Source of the DNA: Dysosmobacter sp.
Lineage (GTDB): Bacteria > Bacillota > Clostridia > Oscillospirales > Oscillospiraceae
Length of the DNA stretch: 64,000 nt
Direction of reading: 5' to 3'
Assembly: GCA_022778785.1 (NCBI GenBank)
Contig: JALFSO010000056.1
Span: 1 to 64,000, forward strand
Shown: positions 16,232 to 22,740 of the stretch, one piece after another
How the letters are laid out: every line of letters begins with the position of its first letter
Position numbering within the stretch: position 1 is the stretch's first letter
Made by a program: the position numbers and the translations under genes
The notes under the pieces: generated by a model
Seen by the model: the letters and a program-made list of their open reading frames with translations, nothing else
Told to the model about the DNA's origin: nothing
Database searches by the model: none

Positions 16232-17428
16232 ATGATCAAGATCGCGATTCTGGGCCTGGGCACCGTGGGAACGGGCGTGGCCAAAGTCATTGGCGAGAAC
16301 GCCAAGCAGATCGAGCGGAAGCTGGGAGAGCCACTTCAGGTGAAGACCATTCTGGTCCGCCACTTCAAGGACGGCCCCTATCGCCAGCTGATGACTGATG
16401 ATTTCAGGAAGATCGAGGAAGATGATGAGATCCGGGTGGTGGTGGAGACCATCGGCGGCGTGGACGCGGCCTATGAGTACACCAAGCGGGCCCTGAGCGC
16501 CGGCAAGCACGTGGTCACCGCCAACAAGCAGCTGGTGGCGGAGAAGGGCTGCGAGCTGCTGGCCCTGGCGGCGAAGAAGAACGTCCGGTATCTGTTCGAG
16601 GCCAGCGTGGGCGGCGGCATCCCCGTGCTGCATCCCATCCGGGAGTGCCTGGCGGCCAACCGCATTGAGGAGATCTACGGCATCCTCAACGGCACCACCA
16701 ACTACATCCTGACCCGCATGGTCCGCACCGGCGCCTTCTTTACCGATGCCCTGCGGGAGGCCCAGGCCAAGGGTTACGCCGAGGCGGATCCCTCCGCCGA
16801 CATCCACGGCACCGACGCCGGACGGAAGATCTGCATTCTGGCGGATCTGGCCTTCGGCCATCAGGTGCTGCCGGAGAGCGTGCCCATGGAGGGCATCTCC
16901 AAGCTGTCCCTCCGGGACGTGAAGATCGCGGAGCGGGCGGGCTACCGCATCAAGCTGCTGGGCCGGACCCTCCGGATGCCCGGCGGCGGCCGGACGGCCT
17001 ATGTGGCGCCCCATCTGGTGCCGGAGGACCATCCCCTGGCCAATGTGGAGGACGTGTTCAACGCCATCGTGGTCCGGGGCAACGCCACCGGCGAGGTGAT
17101 GTTCTACGGCAAGGGCGCAGGCGAGATGCCCACCGCCTCCGCCTGCGTCTCCGATGTGATGGAGGCCGTGGGCCATTCCGCCGTCCATGAGGAGAACCTG
17201 CCCTGGACGGAGGACAGTTCGGGCTTTGTGGACCCCCAGGAGCTCCACACCCGGTTCTATTTCCGCATTGAAGGCAGCCTCACCGACGCGGCCATGGCCT
17301 TCGGCCAGGTGGAGGTCCTCAGCGAGGACGGAGAGACCGCCTTCCTGACGAACCGCATCAGCGGCACCGCAGCGGCAGAGCAGTCCGACAGGCTGAACGT
17401 GCTGGCCTGCATGCGGGTGATGGAATGA
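16232..17428 (+). CDS. hom: Homoserine dehydrogenase
   Basis: 398 aa. It reduces aspartate-semialdehyde to homoserine, the branch point to threonine and methionine. The nucleotide motif GLGTVGTG is at residues 8-15. The catalytic region carries NGTTNYILTRM (about 149) and the conserved K-G-Y-AEADPSADIHG (about 177-191). A short C-terminal extension (about 330-398) fits an ACT-like regulatory domain. AAAGGAGAG precedes the ATG. It is the middle gene of the ACT-hom-lysC operon. Confidence 0.95.
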   Translation: MIKIAILGLGTVGTGVAKVIGENAKQIERKLGEPLQVKTILVRHFKDGPYRQLMTDDFRKIEEDDEIRVVVETIGGVDAAYEYTKRALSAGKHVVTANKQLVAEKGCELLALAAKKNVRYLFEASVGGGIPVLHPIRECLAANRIEEIYGILNGTTNYILTRMVRTGAFFTDALREAQAKGYAEADPSADIHGTDAGRKICILADLAFGHQVLPESVPMEGISKLSLRDVKIAERAGYRIKLLGRTLRMPGGGRTAYVAPHLVPEDHPLANVEDVFNAIVVRGNATGEVMFYGKGAGEMPTASACVSDVMEAVGHSAVHEENLPWTEDSSGFVDPQELHTRFYFRIEGSLTDAAMAFGQVEVLSEDGETAFLTNRISGTAAAEQSDRLNVLACMRVME

Positions 17429-17482
17429 GAGAGATAAGGCATTGCCTTTCCAAGACCAATCTGAGATAAAGAGGGAAACACT

Positions 17483-18694
17483 ATGAGTTTGATCGTACAG
17501 AAATTCGGCGGTTCCTCCGTGCGGGATGCCCAGCGGGTGAAGAACGTGGCCGGCATCATCGCGGAGACCTACCTCCAGGGCAATGACGTCATCGTGGTCC
17601 TGTCCGCCCAGGGCGACACCACCGACGACCTCATCGCCAAGGCGGAGGAGATCAATCCCCACGCCTCCAAGCGGGAGATGGACATGCTCCTGTCCACCGG
17701 CGAGCAGATCTCCGTGGCGCTGTGCGCCATGGCGCTGGAGGCCATGGGCCTGCCCTGCGTGTCCCTGAACGCCTGGCAGGTGGGCATCCAGTCCACCTCC
17801 GTCCATTCCGACGCCCGGATCAAGAAGATCGATTCCGAGCGCATCCAGGCGGAGCTGGATCAGCACCACATCGTCATCGTCACCGGCTTTCAGGGCGTGG
17901 ACCGCAACGGCGATATCACCACGCTGGGCCGCGGCGGCTCCGACACCAGCGCCGTGGCGCTGGCGGCGGCCTTCAAGGCGGACCGTTGCCAGATCTACAC
18001 CGACGTGGACGGCGTGTACACCACCGATCCCCGCATCGTCTCCAACGCCCGGAAGCTCCAGGAGATCACCTATGATGAGATGCTGGAACTGGCCAGCCAG
18101 GGCGCCCAGGTGCTGCACAACCGCAGCGTGGAGCTGGCGAAAAAATTTCATGTCAATCTGGAAGTTCTGTCCAGCCTCGAGAAGAAGCCGGGCACTATCG
18201 TTAAGGAGGTCACCAAAGTGGAAAAGACAAATATCGCAGGTGTGGCAAAGGACACCAGCATCGCCCGTATCGCGCTCGTCGGCCTGCAGCACAATCCCGG
18301 GGTCGCATTCCAGGTCTTCGACCTGCTGAGCAAGAGCAACATCAACGTGGACGTGATCCTGCAGTCCATTGGACGCGAGGACACCAAGGACATCACCTTC
18401 ACCGTCCACAAGAAGGACATGGCCGAGGCGGAGCAGATCCTCAACGAGCACAAGTCCGCTCTGAAGTTCGACCACCTGGAGGACGACGACAAGATCGGCA
18501 AGGTCTCCATCGTGGGCGCCGGCCTCATGAGCAACTGCGGCGTGGCCGCCAAGATGTTCGAGGCCCTCTATGAGGCGGGCATCAACATCCAGATGATCAA
18601 CACCTCTGAGATCCGCGTCTCCGTCCTGCTGGACGAGGAGGACGTGAACAAGGCGGTAAAGGCCATCCACGCCAAGTTTTTCGACGAGGTCTGA
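17483..18694 (+). CDS. lysC: Aspartate kinase
   Basis: 403 aa. It phosphorylates aspartate, the first step to lysine, threonine and methionine. The kinase domain starts VQKFGGSSV (5-13) and has the ATP-site motif GRGGSDTSA (about 151-159) and YTDVDGVYTTDP (about 172-183). Two ACT domains follow (about 260-330 and 340-400), where amino-acid feedback acts. GAGGGAAAC precedes the ATG, 54 nt after hom. The region before the ACT domains holds AAGGAGG, which could start a separate beta subunit as in Bacillus subtilis LysC, but this was not confirmed. Confidence 0.95.
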   Translation: MSLIVQKFGGSSVRDAQRVKNVAGIIAETYLQGNDVIVVLSAQGDTTDDLIAKAEEINPHASKREMDMLLSTGEQISVALCAMALEAMGLPCVSLNAWQVGIQSTSVHSDARIKKIDSERIQAELDQHHIVIVTGFQGVDRNGDITTLGRGGSDTSAVALAAAFKADRCQIYTDVDGVYTTDPRIVSNARKLQEITYDEMLELASQGAQVLHNRSVELAKKFHVNLEVLSSLEKKPGTIVKEVTKVEKTNIAGVAKDTSIARIALVGLQHNPGVAFQVFDLLSKSNINVDVILQSIGREDTKDITFTVHKKDMAEAEQILNEHKSALKFDHLEDDDKIGKVSIVGAGLMSNCGVAAKMFEALYEAGINIQMINTSEIRVSVLLDEEDVNKAVKAIHAKFFDEV

Positions 18695-18716
18695 TCCCCT
18701 TCTGAAGACGAAACAG

Positions 18717-18745
18717 CGCCCCGGCCGTCATAGACGGCCGGGGCG
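18717..18745. terminator. Terminator between lysC and UPF0210
   Basis: 13-bp stem CGCCCCGGCCGTC / GACGGCCGGGGCG, loop ATA. It lies between convergent genes. Confidence 0.8.
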
Positions 18746-18809
18746 TTCCGCGTGTGCGGAGAACGGGAATGAAAAAGAGGACCGCCCGCCGGGCAGTCCT
18801 CTCTGCCGT

Positions 18810-20168
18810 TCAGTTCTTCAGGCTGTGGAGCGGCGCGGGGATGCGTCCGCCCCGGGCCACGAAGGCCGCACTGGACTCGGGATGCACCGGCATCACCGGG
18901 GCGGAGCCCAGCAGGCCGCCCAACTCCACGCTGTCGCCCACGGTCTTGCCGGGGGCGGGGATGACGCGAACGGCGGTGGTCTTGTTGTTCACCATGCCGA
19001 TGGCCGCCTCGTCGGCAATGATGGCGGAGATGGTCTCGGCGGGGGTATCGCCGGGGACGGCGATCATGTCCAGGCCCACGGAGCAGACGCAGGTCATGGC
19101 CTCCAGCTTGTCCAGGCACAGGGTGCCGGACTGGGCGGCGGCGATCATGCCCTCGTCCTCACTGACGGGGATGAAGGCGCCGGAGAGCCCGCCCACGCTG
19201 GAGGAGGCCATGACGCCGCCCTTCTTCACGGCGTCGTTCAGCAGGGCCAGGGCAGCGGTGGTGCCGTGGGTGCCGCAGGTCTCCAGACCCATCTCCTCCA
19301 GGATGCGGGCCACGCTGTCGCCCACGGCGGGGGTGGGGGCCAGGGACAGGTCCACGATGCCGAAGGGGGTGTCCAGCCGGCGGGAGGCCTCCTGGGCCAC
19401 CAGCTGGCCCATGCGGGTCACCCGGAAGGCGGTCTTTTTGATGGTCTCCGCCACCACGTCGAAGGGCTGGCCCTTGACGCTCTGGAGAGCGTGGTGCACC
19501 ACGCCGGGGCCGGAGACACCCACGTTGATGACCTTCTCCGCCTCGCCCACGCCGTGAAAGGCGCCGGCCATGAAGGGGTTGTCCTCCACGGCGTTGCAGA
19601 ACACCACCAGCTTGGCGCAGCCCAGGCCGTCCCGGTCGGCGGTGGCGGCGGCAGTCTCCTTGACGATGCGGCCCATGAGGGCCACGGCGTCCATGTTAAT
19701 GCCCGCCCGGGTGGAGCCCACGTTGATGGAGGAGCAGACGAAGTCCGTGCTGGCCAGGGCCTCGGGGATGGAGCGGATGAGCCGCTCGTCGGCCTTGGTC
19801 ATGCCCTTCTGCACCAGGGCGGAGTAGCCGCCGATGAAGTTGACGCCGCAGGTCTTGGCGGCCCGGTCCATGGTGACGGCGAAGGGGGCGTAGTCCTCGG
19901 TGTTGCTGGCGGCGGCCACCAGGGACATGGGGGTGACGGAGATGCGCTTGTTGACGATGGGGATGCCGAACTCCCGCTCGATGTCCTGGCCGGTCTTTAC
20001 CAGCTTCTCGGCATAGCGGGTGATCTTGTTGTAAATTTTGTCGCAGGCTCGTTTGGGGTCCTCGTCGCAGCAGCTCAGCAGGGAGATGCCCATGGTGATG
20101 GTCCGGATGTCCAGATGCTGCTGGTCGATCATCTCAATGGTGGAGAGAATGTCCTTTTGTGTAAGCAT
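18810..20168 (-). CDS. PFL family protein (UPF0210/DUF711)
   Basis: 452 aa, full length for the family, with the characteristic N-terminus (ILSTIEMID, then [12 protein letters not shown]). Structures of relatives show a pyruvate formate-lyase-like barrel, but no glycyl-radical motif is present here, so the name does not imply that activity. The substrate is unknown. It nearly always follows a UPF0237 ACT-domain gene, which is also true here, except that a 370-bp repeat block now lies between the two. Confidence 0.92.
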   Translation of the reverse strand: MLTQKDILSTIEMIDQQHLDIRTITMGISLLSCCDEDPKRACDKIYNKITRYAEKLVKTGQDIEREFGIPIVNKRISVTPMSLVAAASNTEDYAPFAVTMDRAAKTCGVNFIGGYSALVQKGMTKADERLIRSIPEALASTDFVCSSINVGSTRAGINMDAVALMGRIVKETAAATADRDGLGCAKLVVFCNAVEDNPFMAGAFHGVGEAEKVINVGVSGPGVVHHALQSVKGQPFDVVAETIKKTAFRVTRMGQLVAQEASRRLDTPFGIVDLSLAPTPAVGDSVARILEEMGLETCGTHGTTAALALLNDAVKKGGVMASSSVGGLSGAFIPVSEDEGMIAAAQSGTLCLDKLEAMTCVCSVGLDMIAVPGDTPAETISAIIADEAAIGMVNNKTTAVRVIPAPGKTVGDSVELGGLLGSAPVMPVHPESSAAFVARGGRIPAPLHSLKN

Positions 20169-20183
20169 AGAAACCTCCGAAAG

Positions 20184-20250
20184 AGATAGGAGATAGAAGA
20201 TAGGAGATAGGAGATGCGAATTAGGAATTAGGAGTTAGGAATTAGGAATT
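20184..20250 (+). repeat. Short AT-rich tandem repeats, including a copy of the S23-cassette end
   Basis: 20184-20216 is built from GAGATAGG-like units. 20219-20250 is four and a half heptads (AATTAGG, AATTAGG, AGTTAGG, AATTAGG, AATT), identical base for base with 49275-49306, the left end of the S23 cassette. No S23 gene is present here. Confidence 0.85.
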
Positions 20251-20254
20251 CGCC

Positions 20255-20535
20255 TGTCCGGCTCCGCCGGACAAAACTGCCGGACCGGGAAGGGGGTCTT
20301 GGGGGAAACCTCCGGTTTCCCCCGGTTCTTTTGCCAGGGGGCAAAAGAAGAAGGGAGGGGCCAGGGAACCGCAGGTTCCCGGTTCTTTTGCCCGAAGGGC
20401 AAAAGAATCCGCCGGAATCATTTTTCCGGCGGCGTGTACGTCGGAAAAATACCGAGACCCCAGCCGCCGGGGGCGGCGACACCAGTCCGCAGACTGGTGG
20501 TGGGGTGGTTAGGAGGGGAGCCTGCTCCCCTCCTA
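20255..20535. repeat. Array of about eight perfect hairpins
   Basis: Successive inverted repeats: TGTCCGGC-TCC-GCCGGACA, GGGGGAAACC-TCC-GGTTTCCCCC, CTTTTGCC-AGGG-GGCAAAAG, GGGAACC-GCA-GGTTCCC, TTCTTTTGCCC-GAA-GGGCAAAAGAA, CCGCCGGAA / TTCCGGCGG, ACCAGTC-CGCA-GACTGGT, and last AGGAGGGGAGC-CT-GCTCCCCTCCT, which ends 3 nt before the ACT gene stop and may terminate it. No coding potential is seen. Confidence 0.8.
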
Positions 20536-20537
20536 CA

Positions 20538-20807
20538 TTAAATGCGGTGCATCGCGTTGAAGATTTCCTCCCGCTGGATGCGGATGGAGATGCCCAGGGT
20601 CTTGCCCAGCTCGGACAGGCGCTCTGCCAGCTCCGTCAGGGGGATGCCGGCTTTGGAGATGTCCACGGCCATGACCATGGTGAATTTCCCCTGGAGAATG
20701 GTCTGGGTGATGTCCAGAATGTTCACATTGTTCTGGGCCAGCAGCGTGCAGACAGAGGCAATGATGCCCACCTTGTCGTCGCCGATCACTGTAACGATCG
20801 CGTTCAT
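20538..20807 (-). CDS. ACT domain-containing protein (UPF0237)
   Basis: 89 aa, one ACT domain (beta-alpha-beta-beta-alpha-beta) starting AIVTVIGDDKVGIIA, with the usual glycine turn before helix 1. The family is the constant upstream partner of UPF0210 and probably senses an amino acid or formyl-related ligand; this is family knowledge, not shown here. GGAGGAAA lies ahead of the ATG. It would be co-transcribed with the UPF0210 gene if transcription passes the hairpin block at 20255-20535. Confidence 0.92.
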   Translation of the reverse strand: MNAIVTVIGDDKVGIIASVCTLLAQNNVNILDITQTILQGKFTMVMAVDISKAGIPLTELAERLSELGKTLGISIRIQREEIFNAMHRI

Positions 20808-20873
20808 CGTCGTTTCCTCCTTGGCAGTTCCGCCTGTGAGACTGAAAAACGGCGGAAAATCACAATAAACCGT

Positions 20874-20902
20874 ATTTTACCACACCATTCCTCCAATGTA
20901 AA
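20874..20902 (-). promoter_or_regulatory. Promoter of the UPF0237/UPF0210 unit
   Basis: Minus strand: TTTACA (20897-20902), 17-bp spacer, TAAAAT (20874-20879), 67 bp upstream of the ATG. Confidence 0.5.
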
Positions 20903-20920
20903 TCGGAAAATCAGACAATT

Positions 20921-21421
20921 TCAGCAGGGAATGGTGGCCATGGCCGCTGCATCATGCGGGTCCAGGAAGGGACCGAAGCCGGGCGGGCAGAGGGTGAAGA
21001 CGATATAGAGTACCCCCAGGGCCGCCGCCAGGATCAGCCAGATGCTGCTTTTGCCCCGTTTTCCGGACAGCGCCGTCCCCGCGGCGGCCGCCGCCACCCA
21101 CAGCATCAGGTAGACGCCCCAGGCGGGCTCCAGGGCCGACACCGCCCAGTAGATCAGAAACAGCGCCGGGGCCGTCAGGGTCACGGCGGGCAGCGCCTCC
21201 GCCAGCGTCCGCTTCGCGCCGCCGGAGAGATGGCCCGTCAGCACCAGCGCCGCCAGCATGGGCCAGTAGGCCAGCTTGCTCAGCTCCCAGGGGGCGCTGT
21301 ACCGGGGCAGAAAGATGCCCAGGACCGGGTTCCCGGCCCAGGGATGGAGCAATAAGGCCAGCAGGCCCAGCAGCAGCGTGGTCAGAAAACGGACGGCGAA
21401 CCGGTTAAAATGGTCCTTCAT
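20921..21421 (-). CDS. DUF6512-like membrane protein
   Basis: 166 aa with about five hydrophobic helices (roughly 8-28, 48-62, 76-95, 99-117, 125-145). Conserved-looking features are HPWAGNPVLGIFLP and N-terminal SAPWELSKL, as in the DUF6512 family of Firmicutes membrane proteins. Function unknown. The Shine-Dalgarno site before the ATG at 21421 is GAGGTGAAGC. It sits between the ACT gene and the MITE-like element and may have no partner. Confidence 0.65.
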   Translation of the reverse strand: MKDHFNRFAVRFLTTLLLGLLALLLHPWAGNPVLGIFLPRYSAPWELSKLAYWPMLAALVLTGHLSGGAKRTLAEALPAVTLTAPALFLIYWAVSALEPAWGVYLMLWVAAAAAGTALSGKRGKSSIWLILAAALGVLYIVFTLCPPGFGPFLDPHDAAAMATIPC

Positions 21422-21489
21422 AATGCTTCACCTCGTCCTATCCATATGACGGACGGGGGCTTGGCAGAACCGGAAACGGACAGGAAGAA

Positions 21490-21758
21490 AGAGGACGCCC
21501 GAGGGCGTCCTCTCAGGCTGTCGAAAAAGTCCATAGACTTTTCCGACAGCCTGCCTAATGTCTCGATTTTCGGACCGCGCAGCGGACCGAAAATCTGCCG
21601 CTGCGCGGCGCAAACGCCTGCTAACGCAGGCTTTTGCAGACATTCGATTCCGTACGAAGGGGCTCCCGCCCCCTCGTACTCCCCCTGCAAAAAAGAACTT
21701 CTTTCCTTCAAACAGGGGATTTTCGACAAGCAGAGAGGACGCCCGAGGGCGTCCTCTC
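21490..21758. mobile_element. MITE-like element (dispersed repeat copy C) between duplicated hairpins
   Basis: The 219 bp between 21515 and 21733 begin AGGCTGTCGAAAA and end TTTTCGACAAGC, a short terminal inverted repeat (TGTCGAAAA shared). They are flanked by two identical 25-bp copies of a hairpin (AGAGGACGCCC / GGGCGTCCTCT) at 21490-21514 and 21734-21758. Internal hairpins are AGGCTGTCGGAAAAGTC-type at 21515-21552, TTTTCGGACCGCGCAGCGG-type at 21566-21592, and CCCCTG / CAGGGG at about 21681-21718. The right 140 bp is the repeat seen at 1-143. No transposase gene. Confidence 0.7.
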
Positions 21759-21880
21759 TGCCTTCTTCCGAGGAACTTCTCCCGCTCCGGGCATATGCGG
21801 CGCCGCGCCGTCTGTCCCCGCCGGTCCGCCGATGGCCGCCGGTGACTGGACACCGGACACGGCGGCGGATTAAAATGGCG

Positions 21881-22447
21881 TCATTCTTCCGCGAACTTCT
21901 CTCTGTCCCGGTTGATCTGCTTCTGATAACGGTCCTGCTCCGAGAACACACAGCCGCAGTACTTCTGCATGTAGAAGCCCAGCTCCCTGGCCCTCTGGTT
22001 CCCGGCCCGGAAATTGGGGCGGAAATCCCGGTAGAGGAACTTCACGCCGTACTGAGCGGCATATTTCTCCGCCGCCCGGACGATGCCCTCATGGTCCTGA
22101 TAGAGGCTGGCCAGCAGGGTGGAGGTGAAGGCCTCAAAGCCGTGCTCCGCGGCGTATTTCGCCGTGCCCTCGATACGGTGCTCATAGCAGTAGGCGCAGC
22201 GGTGGTCGATGTCCTCCGCCACATGACGGACGAATTCCCGCAGGCCGTAGTCCTCCCGGACCCGTACCTCCATGCCGATGGTGGGGGCGTACTCCAGCAG
22301 ACAGTCCCGCCGGGCCTGATACTCCTTCCAGGGGTGGATGTTGGGATTATACCAGAACGCCACCGGCTCGATGCCCTCCGACCGCAGAGGGTCAATGCAG
22401 CTGAGAGAGCAGGGGGCGCAGCAGCAGTGCAGCAAAACGTGATCCAT
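21881..22447 (-). CDS. queH: Epoxyqueuosine reductase QueH
   Basis: 188 aa of the DUF208/QueH family, which reduces epoxyqueuosine to queuosine in tRNA using a [4Fe-4S] cluster next to a second metal. The conserved cysteines are visible: the N-terminal HCCCAPCS (residues 7-14), the central HRCAYCYEHR (about 92-101) and the KYCGCVFS motif near residue 165. The ATG at 22447 fits the family start (MDxxLLH); AAAGGAG is 12 nt upstream, a slightly long spacing. Queuosine precursor genes are not nearby. Confidence 0.92.
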   Translation of the reverse strand: MDHVLLHCCCAPCSLSCIDPLRSEGIEPVAFWYNPNIHPWKEYQARRDCLLEYAPTIGMEVRVREDYGLREFVRHVAEDIDHRCAYCYEHRIEGTAKYAAEHGFEAFTSTLLASLYQDHEGIVRAAEKYAAQYGVKFLYRDFRPNFRAGNQRARELGFYMQKYCGCVFSEQDRYQKQINRDREKFAEE

Positions 22448-22636
22448 AGCAAAATTCTTCTCCTTTGCCGTCTCCGGCATGTCTTTTCCACCACAGTATA
22501 GCATAAAACCGAAAAAAGGCCAAGCCTGTGGGACAGGTTTCGCCAAATTGTTGAAAAGAGAAATAATTGATATCAAAAAGCAGCTCTTTGACGGATTTTT
22601 TAACAGCATCTTTACGGGTTTCCGGAGTTTTGCCGG

Positions 22637-22665
22637 TTGCACATTTCCACGAAAAAGAGTATGAT
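22637..22665 (+). promoter_or_regulatory. Promoter of the activase operon
   Basis: TTGCAC (22637-22642), 17-bp spacer, TATGAT (22660-22665), 75 bp upstream of the TTG start. Confidence 0.55.
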
Positions 22666-22740
22666 ACAATCCAAAATGAGACTCTGCGGCTATAATTTGC
22701 CCTTATAGACGCAATCGTTTTCCTGAAGGAGGAACCTTTT

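Noticed and set aside
18184..18230. Internal start for a separate aspartokinase beta subunit
   Set aside because: TTAAGGAGG is followed by in-frame GTG in lysC, as in Bacillus, but expression cannot be judged from sequence; mentioned in lysC only.
20184..20250. CRISPR-like short repeats
   Set aside because: Units are 7-8 bp and contiguous with no spacers. No cas genes are present.
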